A stretch of 64,000 bases of DNA from Thermomicrobium roseum DSM 5159 (GCF_000021685.1 NC_011959.1:1240001-1304000), one strand, 5' to 3'; counted from the first letter of the stretch, positions 42,218-51,328 are shown. Numbers and translations: made by a program. Notes: a model not told the origin generated them from the sequence alone.

Positions 42218-44379
42218 GCCTCGGCCGCCGCCCGCTCGTCCACGCCAGTCACGACCAGCTCGCGGCGAACTTCCGGATATTCCACACGTGGGTGGTAAAC
42301 CCCCTCGAGCATGGTGAGGAAGACGCGCCGGATCTCCGTGATCTGGCGGAAGGTGAGATCGGCGTCATCCAGCTGGCCGTCCTCCAAGCGCTCGCGAATC
42401 ACGCGGTCGACGATCTCCGCGAGACGCTTCGACACCGAGTGTGGATCACCCGGCTCATACAACTTCCCGGACTGAGCGGCTGCTCGCACCGCCGCCTCGA
42501 CGCTGTCTGCCAGCATGACGACTGCAGCTTCCTTGGACTGCGGTCGCGGCCCAGGATAGCGGAACGCTTGCTCGTCGACAGCCAGGCCGGCTTCCTTCGC
42601 CTTGGCGTAGAAGTACTTGATCAGGGTCGTCCCATGGTGCTGCTGGATGATATCGACGATCGGCTTGGGCAAGCGTGCCCGTTTGGCCAGTTTGACCCCC
42701 TCTGTCACGTGCTCCTCGATCAGGCGAGCACTCGTCAGCGGATCAAGTGAATCGTGAATGTTGATGCGATTGGCTTGATTCTCCACATACAACTCCGGGT
42801 GCAGCACTTTACCGATATCGTGGTAGAGTACACCCACCCGAGTCAGGAGTGGGTCGGCACCGACGACCTCGGCTGCTGCTTCTGCCAAGTTACCCACGAC
42901 GAGACTATGGTGGTACGTACCCGGCGCCTCCCTTGCCAACCGGGACAGAAGCGGTTGCGTCGGATGCGCCAGTTCCATGAGTTGGAGATGCGTCGTGATG
43001 CCGAGTAACCGACCGAGCAAGCTGAAGGACAAAAAGCAGAGACTCGCCGAGAGCACCCCATTGATCCCGCTCTGCAAGAGCACGTTTCCCGCGAGGTTCC
43101 AGTCGACCACTTGACGTCCGAGCGCGGTCAGTGCAGCCAGCGCCGTCGCAGCGGTCGCTGCTGCCACGGCGATGCCCGCCCAGAGGAAGGTCACCGTCCG
43201 CTCGGCTCGCCAGACGACGACCGCGCCGGCCAGGCTCCCGAAGCCGGCGACCAGCGTGGTGAGCAAGGAGAACCCATCGAGAATCCCGAGCGCCAATGCG
43301 AGAAACCAGCTCGCTAAGAGCGCAGTGCGCAAGTCGAGGAGGACCGCGAAGAGCATCACCGTTCCGGCGACCGGGAACGAATAACGGAACTCGGGGATGG
43401 TGACCAGCAGACGCCCAGCCGCGAGCGTCAGCAGCACGAGGCCGACGATCAAAAAGAGCTGGCGCGGCTGCCTCGTATGCTGGACTGAGCGATAGAGCGC
43501 GAGGGCAAAGCCTCCTGCCCACAGCGCCAGAACGCCCAGCAATCCCAAGAACTCAGGCCAGGACTGGCGCGGCGAAAGCAGCCCGAAGTACTCCAACTTC
43601 TCCAGCGCCTCCGGCGTGACCGGATCACCGTCGCGAACGATCACCTGTCCGGCTTGCACCGTGACCATGACCGGAGAAACAGCGGCAGCAGCCGCCTCGC
43701 GTGCCGCGCGCGTCGCTTGCTCATCCACACGGACGTTCGGACGAATGAACGATCGGACGAGAACGACGACGAGCCGACGTTCGACCGGGTTTAACTCGAT
43801 CGATACCCGGTCCGGAAGCTGTTCCTTGATTTGCGCCACGTTGTCCGAGCGAACCTCACCGGAGAGCACGCTGGCCAGGAGCCGCCGGGCTTCCCCCTCG
43901 ATCCGGCCCCAGCTCGCATCCGAGAGGCTCACCAGCAGTTGGGCATCTTCCGCACCCAACCCTTCGAGAGCGGACTGGGCTTGCTGGGTGGCCGCAGCCA
44001 GATCGGTTCCCCGTTGGGCTCGAATCGCGTCCAGCTGAGTGAGCAGCCGGTTGAGCGCTTCGAGTTGGGCTGCCTCCACCGCCGGATCGCGGACGAGAAC
44101 GATATTGCGCGAATCGTCGTAGGCTTCTTGCCGTGCTTGCTGGGTCAGCAAGCGCGACTCGAACGTTGCTGTGTACGGAGCTTTGATCGTCCGGTCGGCG
44201 ATCTGCCCCGGCTGGAGTGTGATCCCGCTCGCTTCCCAGGCACCGTAGACCAGCACAGCGAGGGGGGCCCACAGGACGAAAAAGACCCCGAGCCAGACGA
44301 GGACATGGCGCGCTCGATGACGCAGCGCGATGAACACCAGGAGAGAGTCGGACCAGAAGCGATCGATACGCGACAGCAC
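42214..44379 (-). CDS. 7TM-HD family membrane phosphohydrolase (PgpH-like)
   Basis: A 721-residue membrane protein of the 7TMR-HD group, which includes the c-di-AMP phosphodiesterase PgpH. After an N-terminal helix (about 25-47) comes an extracellular region (about 50-275), a block of seven membrane helices (about 278-490) and a cytosolic HD domain with GTYHHSLVVGNLAEAAAEV, GVLYHDIGKVLHP, HVTEGVKLAKRARLP and QQHHGTTLIKYFY. All metal-binding positions are present. The start is GTG at 44379. Gene order pgpH-ybeY with overlap supports the assignment. That it degrades c-di-AMP is inferred from family. Confidence 0.93.
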   Translation of the reverse strand: MLSRIDRFWSDSLLVFIALRHRARHVLVWLGVFFVLWAPLAVLVYGAWEASGITLQPGQIADRTIKAPYTATFESRLLTQQARQEAYDDSRNIVLVRDPAVEAAQLEALNRLLTQLDAIRAQRGTDLAAATQQAQSALEGLGAEDAQLLVSLSDASWGRIEGEARRLLASVLSGEVRSDNVAQIKEQLPDRVSIELNPVERRLVVVLVRSFIRPNVRVDEQATRAAREAAAAAVSPVMVTVQAGQVIVRDGDPVTPEALEKLEYFGLLSPRQSWPEFLGLLGVLALWAGGFALALYRSVQHTRQPRQLFLIVGLVLLTLAAGRLLVTIPEFRYSFPVAGTVMLFAVLLDLRTALLASWFLALALGILDGFSLLTTLVAGFGSLAGAVVVWRAERTVTFLWAGIAVAAATAATALAALTALGRQVVDWNLAGNVLLQSGINGVLSASLCFLSFSLLGRLLGITTHLQLMELAHPTQPLLSRLAREAPGTYHHSLVVGNLAEAAAEVVGADPLLTRVGVLYHDIGKVLHPELYVENQANRINIHDSLDPLTSARLIEEHVTEGVKLAKRARLPKPIVDIIQQHHGTTLIKYFYAKAKEAGLAVDEQAFRYPGPRPQSKEAAVVMLADSVEAAVRAAAQSGKLYEPGDPHSVSKRLAEIVDRVIRERLEDGQLDDADLTFRQITEIRRVFLTMLEGVYHPRVEYPEVRRELVVTGVDERAAAEA

Positions 44380-44419
44380 CGGCGCTCGTCACCTCGATTC
44401 GCTGCGTTGTCTCTCGAGG

Positions 44420-44881
44420 TCAACTCCCCGCGACCTCAGCGAGCGCCTTCTGCGCTGCTTCGGCGATGGCACGTCCCTCAGCTCGCGGCCCCACCCGTTC
44501 ACGCAGAACGGGCATCACGCGGCCCATATCACGCGGACCAGTCGCACCGACTTCCCGGACAACAGCTCGTGCGAGCTCCATGAGTTCGTCCGGCGACAGC
44601 TGCTGCGGTAGGTAGGTCTCCAGGACGCGAATCTGCGCTTCCTCGCGCTCGACCAGGTCCTGGCGCCCGCCCTGCGCGAACTGCTCGATCGCCTCGCGTC
44701 GCATCTTGATCTGACGACGGATGACCTCGATGATCTCTTCGTCCGTGAGCGGCCGACCCTTGTCGATCTCCCGGTTCTTGATCTCAGCTCGCAAAAAACG
44801 GATCACTTCACGACGCGTCACATCGCCCGTTTTGACCGCTTCTTGAAGATCAGCGAGCAGACGCTCCGCCAAGGTGCTCAC
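44420..44881 (-). CDS. GatB/YqeY domain protein
   Basis: A 153-residue protein of the YqeY family, related to the tail of the tRNA amidotransferase subunit GatB. It shows TRREVIRFLRAEIKNREI, EEIIEVIRRQIKMRREAIEQF, LPQQLSPDEL and the C-terminal DMGRVMPVLRERVGPRAEGR. The start is GTG at 44881 with GAGAGGG upstream; the longer frame overlaps spacer and lacks a ribosome site. YqeY is thought to help with tRNA or amidotransferase function, but this is not proven. It lies 40 bases before the pgpH start on the same strand. Confidence 0.9.
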   Translation of the reverse strand: MSTLAERLLADLQEAVKTGDVTRREVIRFLRAEIKNREIDKGRPLTDEEIIEVIRRQIKMRREAIEQFAQGGRQDLVEREEAQIRVLETYLPQQLSPDELMELARAVVREVGATGPRDMGRVMPVLRERVGPRAEGRAIAEAAQKALAEVAGS

Positions 44882-45071
44882 TCGTTCGTTCCCTCTCGTC
44901 GTCGGATTCTGCGCTCGCGCCGACCAGCGACTGCGCGACGGCATGGCGAAGGTTTCCGGGGCAGTATAGTCGAGCTGGACACACTGCGTCAAATGCACCG
45001 GATCGGCACGACTCGAGCCGATGCCGGCGTCCTACTCGGCACACTGGTCGAGAACGGCGCTGCGGGACGAC

Positions 45072-45101
45072 TGGACAAGGGATCGGCGGCACTGGTATAC
45101 T
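45072..45101 (+). promoter_or_regulatory. Predicted promoter of tRNA-Glu
   Basis: TGGACA (45072-45077) and TATACT (45096-45101) are spaced by 18 bases, and the tRNA starts 14 bases after the -10 box, a normal distance for a tRNA transcript. Confidence 0.7.
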
Positions 45102-45115
45102 CTGCCTAGTGCCGC

Positions 45116-45189
45116 GGCGCATTCGTCTAGCGGCCAAGGACACCGCCCTCTCAAGGCGGAGATCACGGGTTCGAATCCCGTATGCGCCA
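45116..45189 (+). tRNA. tRNA-Glu (anticodon CTC)
   Basis: A complete 74-nt cloverleaf. Perfect acceptor stem GGCGCAT/ATGCGCC, D arm GTCT/GGAC, anticodon stem CCGCC/GGCGG with loop CTCTCAA giving anticodon CTC at 45150-45152 (reads GAG), T arm ACGGG/CCCGT with TTCGAAT loop. Discriminator A at 45189; CCA is not encoded. Confidence 0.97.
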
Positions 45190-45195
45190 CGGAGC

Positions 45196-45223
45196 AGTGC
45201 CCCGTTCGAACGAACGGGGCACT
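45196..45223. terminator. Bidirectional hairpin between tRNA-Glu and the envelope operon
   Basis: A perfect 13-bp stem (AGTGCCCCGTTCG / CGAACGGGGCACT) with a 2-base minimal loop lies 6 bases past the tRNA and 2 bases before the stop of the convergent lipoprotein gene. There is no long T-run on either strand, but the position suggests it ends both transcripts. Confidence 0.6.
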
Positions 45224-45225
45224 CG

Positions 45226-45783
45226 TCATTCGAGGACCGTTATGCCGTCACCGAGCAGCAACGGTTGCGCCACCCGATTCCCGGCATCGTCGGTGAACTC
45301 CAGCATCGTGCGGGGTCGCCCCCACACGACAACGCTCGCCCCTTCGGTCAGTCGTGCACGCTCGATCGTGAACCGGTACAGAGGGAACATGACGACGAGC
45401 GCGCGCCAGTCGTCCGGCCCGCTCCCAAAGGAGACGCGCACCTGCACAAACAACAGGTCTCCCTGCTCGACGACTGTCCAAAGGGTGCCGCGGTAACGGA
45501 GCGGCATGTCCGCATACGCGAAGAGATCGCGATAGAGTTCGCGCACATCCACATCGTCTCGGTACGCCGAGTCCGGTGTAACGGTCGTCAGCAAATCGGG
45601 TAAGCCGTCTTCGAGCGCTCTCGGCAGGTCTTCCGCTCGCTGCTGTCTGGTCTGGTCCGGCGTCACCGTGGCTGCGGGACGCGGTGCCGGCAGCGGTGGC
45701 CCGAGTGGACTCGTTGCCACACAGGACGCACCGACGAGCATGACCAGCAGCAAAAGAAGTGAACCACCACGCATCAGCGCCAC
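45226..45783 (-). CDS. Lipoprotein of unknown function
   Basis: A 185-residue predicted lipoprotein: hydrophobic core (8-18), lipobox VGASC with Cys21, then a Pro/Ala/Thr linker. The rest (about 45-185) is a soluble domain with TLWTVVEQGDLLFVQVRVSF and PLYRFTIERARL, probably beta-rich; I recognise no family. The start is taken as GTG at 45783 with GAGG upstream; ATG at 45774 is possible and would remove three residues. It is the last gene of the six-gene envelope operon, 12 bases after a methyltransferase, so it probably serves at the outer face of the membrane for that system. Confidence 0.75.
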   Translation of the reverse strand: MALMRGGSLLLLLVMLVGASCVATSPLGPPLPAPRPAATVTPDQTRQQRAEDLPRALEDGLPDLLTTVTPDSAYRDDVDVRELYRDLFAYADMPLRYRGTLWTVVEQGDLLFVQVRVSFGSGPDDWRALVVMFPLYRFTIERARLTEGASVVVWGRPRTMLEFTDDAGNRVAQPLLLGDGITVLE

Positions 45784-45795
45784 CGCCTGCGTTCC

Positions 45796-46653
45796 TCAGG
45801 ATGGTTCCTTCAGTGTACGTCGACTATCACCATCGCCGCTACTGTCCGGTTCCGCCTGCAGCTCAGCGAGCGCTTCCAGATGGGGCCGCAGCCACACAGG
45901 CAGAAGCGCGACTGGCAGCCGGGCTGCGATGCCCCGCAAGAGCGGCGTCGGCACCTTGCGCAGCTGCGCGGGTGTCAGAGCTGGCTGTGCCAGAATCCGT
46001 ACCGTAAAGCCATGTCGGGCGAATCGTGTCTGCAGCTCACCAGGCGACAGCATCGAAGGATGCCAGAACGGATAATCGTCCAACCCAGCGAGTCGGTAGT
46101 ACAACTCGGCGAGGGGGCGGTTCGGCGTTTTCACCAAGTACCAGCCTCCGGGCCGAAGGACACGCGCGACTTCGGCCAGATGTGCATCCAGATCATCGAC
46201 ATGCTCGATCAGGTCGGTCGCGATCACGACGTCGAAACTCTGCGAGCGGAAGGGTAAGCGTTCGGCATCCGCCAAAACGAACGCGGCCGGTGTTTCTCGC
46301 CGGCATGCCTCCCGCAGCGCAGTCCGGGCCAAATCGAGCCCGACGAGCCGTTCGAAGCCGCGCTCAGCCAGTGTCCGCAAAAGTGCACCACCACCGCACC
46401 CGAGTTCCAGGATACGCGCGGAGCGAGGTACCGAATCGAGTACCGCCAAGAGCGCTTGCGGCATGTTGTACGAGCCGAAGGTGTTCGCCCAACTCGGGTA
46501 CAGTTGGTCGACCGCCTCGTAAAATCGGCGCCGGAGCTCGCGACTCGGTCGTTCTCGCCGATAACGCTCGCTACACCGGCGGCAGAGAAACCGCCTTCCG
46601 GTGAAGCGCGTGCCGCACAAGACGCAGTTACGAGACGACCGCTCGACGACCAC
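45796..46653 (-). CDS. Class I SAM-dependent methyltransferase with zinc ribbon
   Basis: A 285-residue methyltransferase (Methyltransf_11 type). Four cysteines at the N-terminus (10, 13, 24, 27) form a likely zinc ribbon. The SAM core follows: ILELGCGGGALLRTLA, GLDLARTAL, ADAERLPF, ATDLIEHVDD and LRPGGWYLVKTPNRP. The start is GTG at 46653 directly behind GGAGG, 25 bases inside the end of the SH3 lipoprotein gene, so translation is coupled. It is distinct from but similar in plan to the methyltransferase at 38401. A role in methylating the glycan or lipid made by this operon is inferred. Confidence 0.88.
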   Translation of the reverse strand: MVVERSSRNCVLCGTRFTGRRFLCRRCSERYRRERPSRELRRRFYEAVDQLYPSWANTFGSYNMPQALLAVLDSVPRSARILELGCGGGALLRTLAERGFERLVGLDLARTALREACRRETPAAFVLADAERLPFRSQSFDVVIATDLIEHVDDLDAHLAEVARVLRPGGWYLVKTPNRPLAELYYRLAGLDDYPFWHPSMLSPGELQTRFARHGFTVRILAQPALTPAQLRKVPTPLLRGIAARLPVALLPVWLRPHLEALAELQAEPDSSGDGDSRRTLKEPS

Positions 46654-47926
46654 GCTTCCTCCAGCTCCAAGCCAGGAGACCGAGCGCACCACTCGTCACG
46701 AACATGTACCCGATGCCGAGTACAGGATCGCTGAAGATCGCGCGAGTTGACCGGACGAATACCGTCCGGACGAGCCAGCCGACCGGAACCGTTTCGCTGT
46801 AACGGGCATTGAAGACCAGCCCGCCCCAAATGCCCGGATCGTCGCGGCTCGCCAGCGGCAAATTGCCCGGTGGGCGCACCATCGACCAGTGCACGATGAG
46901 CGGTCGCTCCTTCGCTTCGACAATGAGCCGCAGATAGACGTCGCGCGTGGGCTGGACCGGGGCGAAACGCACCTCCAGTGTTCCCTCCACCCCCGACCAA
47001 CGACCCGCATCGAGCGCGGCTTCGGCTAATACCTGGCTCGCATAGGTCGGGCGAAAGACGAGCGTCTCCGTCGCTGGATCACTCCACAACGTCACCGCGT
47101 GACCCGGCGCCGATCCGACTGCCTCGATCGTGAATCGATACGATGTTCGATACGAATCAGCGATGGGTGCGAAGCGGAAGGTCACGTGGCTTTCGTCGGA
47201 AAGTCCCTGTACCCGGAGCCGCGCTTCGCGGAGTGGAGCTTCCTCTCCCTCGCGATAGAGTCGCAAGAGCAACTCACCCCAGTTTTCGCGCGTGGGAGCG
47301 GGAAGGTCAGCGAACGACGCACGGTCGATGTAACCGACACGCCCATCCGCGAGCCGCACGCGCACCCAGCTCTCACGACTGCCGATGACCTCGACGGCAC
47401 CACCTCCGGGGAGCGTCGTGATTTCCCGACCAGCGATCGGCGCTTCCCGCACGATCGCCGAAACATCCTCGCGCAACCGCCCGATTCCGGTGCCGATGTC
47501 GGCACCATATGTGCCGACTCGAACAGTGATCCCATCCAGATTGGGGTAGCGCGAGAGGAACGTCTGCGAAATCACGCGCCCCGGTAGGAGCTCCCCGAGC
47601 CACCCTTGCGACGCCGGCCAAGCATAGAAATCGCTATCCGGATAACGAGGATCGACCTCCGGTGCATAGACGATGCGGATCGTCCCACCCCCACCGAGCG
47701 AGGGACGCTCACCGGGAGCGAAGTTGTCAGGCAAATTGAGGCGAAGACGAACAGCGGTGAGACCGTCGCGCGCGGAATAGAACGGCTGCTCGACCTGCGT
47801 GCGTACCGTGAGTGTGCTCGTGCTTTCCGGTACCGTCGCGACCAGCGTCTGCGGAACGCGGCAACCGAGTGACCACAGAGCGAACCAGGCCATGACGAGC
47901 AGCCAGCGCAAGCCACGCGGTCTCAT
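46628..47926 (-). CDS. SH3-domain lipoprotein with C-terminal membrane anchor
   Basis: A 432-residue cell-envelope protein. It has a signal peptide with lipobox WSLGC (Cys22), a beta-rich domain (about 40-180), a bacterial SH3-like segment (about 185-240; LPGGGAVEVIGSRESWVRVR, then GRVGYIDRASF), a second beta-rich domain, and a C-terminal membrane helix (about 403-422) ending in a short Arg-rich tail. A protein fixed to the membrane at both ends is unusual. SH3b domains often bind peptidoglycan or peptides. The start overlaps the GT87-like gene stop (ATGA). Its function within the operon is unknown; a scaffold near the site of glycan export or attachment would fit. Confidence 0.75.
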   Translation of the reverse strand: MRPRGLRWLLVMAWFALWSLGCRVPQTLVATVPESTSTLTVRTQVEQPFYSARDGLTAVRLRLNLPDNFAPGERPSLGGGGTIRIVYAPEVDPRYPDSDFYAWPASQGWLGELLPGRVISQTFLSRYPNLDGITVRVGTYGADIGTGIGRLREDVSAIVREAPIAGREITTLPGGGAVEVIGSRESWVRVRLADGRVGYIDRASFADLPAPTRENWGELLLRLYREGEEAPLREARLRVQGLSDESHVTFRFAPIADSYRTSYRFTIEAVGSAPGHAVTLWSDPATETLVFRPTYASQVLAEAALDAGRWSGVEGTLEVRFAPVQPTRDVYLRLIVEAKERPLIVHWSMVRPPGNLPLASRDDPGIWGGLVFNARYSETVPVGWLVRTVFVRSTRAIFSDPVLGIGYMFVTSGALGLLAWSWRKRGRRAVVS

Positions 47927-49236
47927 GCCTCCATCCTCACGAACTCGCGGTCATCCTCGGTCGTCCCCTGCAAGCTCCGGCGTGCAGCGACGAGCGCACG
48001 CCAGCCGATCCAAAGCGTCACCCCGGCGAAAGCCCCCCGGACGAACGGCTGCCAGACCGATCCCGGCAAGAGCGCAGCCAACAACAGTTGCGGATCGGGT
48101 AACGTCTCGATCACGTCGCGACCGAGCGGCAGCAAGAGTCCAGTCGTCGCCGCAGCGCCCCACCGTGGGAGCCACGCCAGAAACAGCGCAGCCTGCGCGA
48201 CCGCGAGCACCGGCCCGGTGCGGTCACGGACCAAGAATGGCACGGCCAAGGGTAGGGACCAAATGACATATTGCGGATGAAACGGGGTCAAGGCGACGAT
48301 CCCACAAAGCGTCGCTGCTGCCCCCGCGCGGTACGCATCGACTCCGCGTGGCCCACGACTCGCCCACCAGCATACGAAAATGGTGTAGACGAGGGGAAGG
48401 ACAGGCACCGCGACATCGTCACCGGCGGGTAAAGCGAGTGCGATCAGATAACGAACATGCGGGTACTCGCCCAGCAAGGTCAGCGTGGGGCTCTGCCCCG
48501 TGCGCTGCAGGAGCACGAGATCGACCACCATCCAGAGCCCGCCGACACCTGCTGCCCCGAGGAAGACAGTCCGCCAGGAACGCCGCAAGGCTACGAGATA
48601 GAGCGGCACCACGAATACCGGGAAAAATCGGGCAGCTGCGGCCAGGCTCGTAACTGCCAACCCCGTCCAACGCGCTCCTCGCCGGGCGAACTCGATCCCG
48701 ATCAGCACGGCCACGACCCAGATACTGTCGTGTCGCCCGAACACGGCACTCGTGTAGATGACGATCGGGTTGAGCCACCAAAGCGCCAGTGCCCAGCGCC
48801 GCCGCGCCGGCACGACGTGTTGTCCGATCAGCCAGCCCGCGATCGCATCGGCGAGCAGGTACGGAAGCTTCATCAGGACCAGCGCACGTCCGAGCAGCGG
48901 GTAGGCGAGGAAGCGAGCGATATCCTCCGGTTGTGCTCCGATACCGGCGACAGCTGCGGTCGGTGACCAAATGCTGGCGCTCCCTGGCAGCAGGGGGAGA
49001 ATCAGCGCCAGCCAGGCATCGTGCAGGAGCTGCGCGACCAGCTGCGAACTCCAGCTCCACCACGCACCAGTGGAAATGGCGAGATGAGCACGCGAGTAAA
49101 CCTGGTACAGGTCGGAATGGAAGGAGAGAGGCGCGAGGGCGAAGCGGACGACGAGCCCCAGGACCCAGATCGTCACCAGTCCTGGATCGAGCTGCCCATG
49201 ATACCGCCGAAGATGGTTCCAGATACCTGATCGCAT
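47923..49236 (-). CDS. Polytopic membrane glycosyltransferase, GT87/DUF2029-like
   Basis: A 437-residue integral membrane protein with about 10-12 helices. It has an early loop (SFHSDLYQVYSRAHLA) with an aspartate in the position used by GT-C enzymes as catalytic base, the conserved WWLNPIVIYTSAVFGRHDSIWV region typical of this family, and a later FHPQYVIWSLPL motif. Relatives are polyprenyl-phosphate-mannose-dependent mannosyltransferases. The ATG at 49236 overlaps the upstream stop by one base, and the next gene start overlaps its stop. Donor is probably a polyprenyl-linked sugar; the GT2 at 37407 could supply it. Substrate is inference. Confidence 0.85.
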   Translation of the reverse strand: MRSGIWNHLRRYHGQLDPGLVTIWVLGLVVRFALAPLSFHSDLYQVYSRAHLAISTGAWWSWSSQLVAQLLHDAWLALILPLLPGSASIWSPTAAVAGIGAQPEDIARFLAYPLLGRALVLMKLPYLLADAIAGWLIGQHVVPARRRWALALWWLNPIVIYTSAVFGRHDSIWVVAVLIGIEFARRGARWTGLAVTSLAAAARFFPVFVVPLYLVALRRSWRTVFLGAAGVGGLWMVVDLVLLQRTGQSPTLTLLGEYPHVRYLIALALPAGDDVAVPVLPLVYTIFVCWWASRGPRGVDAYRAGAAATLCGIVALTPFHPQYVIWSLPLAVPFLVRDRTGPVLAVAQAALFLAWLPRWGAAATTGLLLPLGRDVIETLPDPQLLLAALLPGSVWQPFVRGAFAGVTLWIGWRALVAARRSLQGTTEDDREFVRMEA

Positions 49237-50159
49237 CACGGACGCGCTTCTCCTGCGACAGCGGAAACGACGCCTACCCCCGCAAGCCCGAGGAGCGTAA
49301 CTGCACGGTGCCAGACCAGGATCGCTCCGGCCACCGCCGGATCGATCCCGAGCCAGGCGGCGATCGCTACCCCGCTCGCCTCGCGAATACCGATTCCACC
49401 AGGAATCGGAACCAGTGCGCCGGCGAGCGCAGGCACGGCCAGCAGCACGATCAGGCCTGCCCAACCGATCTGCAGTCCGGAAAGTGCGGCGAGGAGACCG
49501 AGCACAAAAAGTTCTGCCGCCCAGCGTCCCGCTGTTGCGCTCCACACGAGTGGATCACCGAGCATGGTGGCGACGAACAGCCAACTCACCGAAAGCATTC
49601 GTCGCATTCCCGTCAGACGACCTCTGCGAACGACCGAGCCGAGTACCCCGAGAAGGAGAACGACGGCGACCACGACTGCCGCGAAGACGGCGAACGTTCC
49701 CGATCGCAGCGGGATGGGCAGCTTGCCGATGAGGACCAACCCGCTACCAGCCAGTACCGCCAGCACGGTGAGATCGATCAGCTGCTCGAGTACGACCGAA
49801 GGCACCGTCTGGGTCACGCCCATCCGCAGCCAGCGTCGCGCCAGAACGATCTTCGCCGGAGCCCACCCGAACGCAGGAACGAGATAGTTCGCCGTCGTTG
49901 CTGCGACAGTCACTCGCAAGGCGTCGACCAGCGAGATCGGCTGGTCGGCGAGTTCGAGAATCCGGCGCCAGCGCCAGGCATAGCAGACTGGCGGTACGGC
50001 GCCGATCGCCACGGCGAGCGGAAGAACGCCCAAGGGAAGTTCGCCCAAGGCCTGCAGGAAGGTCGTCAACCCCAAGCGCCAGACGACGGCAGTGAGCAGG
50101 CCGATACCTACAAGGAGAGAGAGGGCGCGTCGCACCCCGGCCGACGGACGCTCGGTCAT
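49236..50159 (-). CDS. Lysylphosphatidylglycerol synthase TM-region/flippase-like protein
   Basis: A 307-residue membrane protein with about eight helices, of the UPF0104/TIGR00374 type that also forms the flippase part of MprF. Signature segments are the ATTANYLVPAFGWAPAK region and the GALVPIPGGIGIREASGV region near the C-terminus. It lacks the cytosolic aminoacyl-transferase domain of MprF, so a lipid or lipid-linked-glycan flipping role is more likely. It sits between a GT4 and a GT87-type gene with four- and one-base overlaps, which supports transfer of a glycolipid intermediate across the membrane. Confidence 0.85.
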   Translation of the reverse strand: MTERPSAGVRRALSLLVGIGLLTAVVWRLGLTTFLQALGELPLGVLPLAVAIGAVPPVCYAWRWRRILELADQPISLVDALRVTVAATTANYLVPAFGWAPAKIVLARRWLRMGVTQTVPSVVLEQLIDLTVLAVLAGSGLVLIGKLPIPLRSGTFAVFAAVVVAVVLLLGVLGSVVRRGRLTGMRRMLSVSWLFVATMLGDPLVWSATAGRWAAELFVLGLLAALSGLQIGWAGLIVLLAVPALAGALVPIPGGIGIREASGVAIAAWLGIDPAVAGAILVWHRAVTLLGLAGVGVVSAVAGEARP

Positions 50160-51328
50160 GGCCGGGCACCTCCCGTCTCGGGTCGCGAGGGGTCGAGCAA
50201 AGGACGCAAACGACTCGCCCGAGCTCGATCGGAGGCGACCGCCTCGAACCGTGCTCGAGCGGCCTGGGCCAGCACCGTGCGCCGGGCAGGCGAGCGGAGG
50301 GTACGGAGCGCGGCAGCCAGCGCATCGGCATCAGCCGGGGGCACGAGGAGCGCGATTTCTTCGCCGTCGGCCAACCAGCGGAGAGCAGGGCTGTCGCGCG
50401 TCACGATCGCAGACGCCATCGCCATCGCTTGATACACCTTGTTAGGAACCACCCGAGCCGCCTTCGCTGTCGCACCGAAAATCCCGAGCACCACATCCGC
50501 CCACGCGATCCAGTTGGGAAGCTCGTGCTCCGGTACCCATGGGACGAAGGTGATGGTCCGCAGCCCAGCCTCCGCTGCACGCGCGCGAACCGCCGCTTCG
50601 CACTGGCCGGTTCCGATCATCACCACCGCGAGTCGCTCGCCAGCTCGCTCCAAGCGGTGAACCGCCTCGACGATCGTCTCGGCACCGTGCAGGGGACTGT
50701 AGGTACCGTAGAACAAAACGCGCAAGCAGTCCAAGTCATCGCCTCGTCCACCGGCCTGCATCCGCCGTGCGGGATCGAAGAGACGTTCATCCGCACCGAC
50801 GGGAAGAACTGCGAAACGGGAAAGCGGTACTCCAGCGAGTGCTGCCCAACTCGCTGCCTGTTGAGGCGTGTCGGCCAGGATCACATCCGCTGCGCGGAGC
50901 GCCAGGCGATCAAGCCAACGGATGAGTCGCGCACGGACTGTACCCGGCGCAACGAGTCGCCGATCTTCGATGAAGGTTTCCGTGAGCGTGACCAGGGGAT
51001 CGAACAAGACTCGGCGACCGAGACGGCGTGCCAGCGGTGCCCAGCCGACGATATCCCAATGACCGGGATAGCCGAACAGGAGATCCTGCGCCCAGACGAT
51101 CGCCGAGCAGGCGCGTGGAGCGAGGCGCATCTCGCCGAGCGCGAATCGCCAGGCCATCGCCAGCAAGGCAGCTGCGTCACGGGACGGCGCCAGGCGGTCA
51201 CCGATCGTTTCCAGAACAGGGAAATGGACATCACGGAACACCGCACCAGCAACGCTGAGCGCTGCAGCTGTCGTGCGATTGCGGTGGTATGCGGCATCGA
51301 AGAGTCCGAGACGGACGATCCGGCGCAC
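50156..51328 (-). CDS. Glycosyltransferase family 4 (GT-B)
   Basis: A 390-residue cytosolic GT-B enzyme and the first gene of the envelope operon. The C-terminal domain has the nucleotide-sugar features VLFYGTYSPLHGAETI, FVPWVPEHELPNWIAWADVV and the VPNKVYQAMAMASAIVTRDS segment in place of the EPxGxxxxE motif. The N-terminal half contains VWAQDLLFGYPGHW and DTPQQAASWAAL. The start is GTG at 51328 with GAGAGG upstream. It probably adds a sugar to a lipid carrier before the flippase-like protein acts. Donor sugar not assignable. Confidence 0.87.
   Translation of the reverse strand: MRRIVRLGLFDAAYHRNRTTAAALSVAGAVFRDVHFPVLETIGDRLAPSRDAAALLAMAWRFALGEMRLAPRACSAIVWAQDLLFGYPGHWDIVGWAPLARRLGRRVLFDPLVTLTETFIEDRRLVAPGTVRARLIRWLDRLALRAADVILADTPQQAASWAALAGVPLSRFAVLPVGADERLFDPARRMQAGGRGDDLDCLRVLFYGTYSPLHGAETIVEAVHRLERAGERLAVVMIGTGQCEAAVRARAAEAGLRTITFVPWVPEHELPNWIAWADVVLGIFGATAKAARVVPNKVYQAMAMASAIVTRDSPALRWLADGEEIALLVPPADADALAAALRTLRSPARRTVLAQAARARFEAVASDRARASRLRPLLDPSRPETGGARP

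Noticed and set aside
48789..50432. A 547-codon plus-strand open frame opposite the GT87-like, flippase-like and GT4 genes.
   Set aside because: Extremely Arg/Gly/Ser-rich, lacks domains, and mirrors membrane-protein codons on the real strand.
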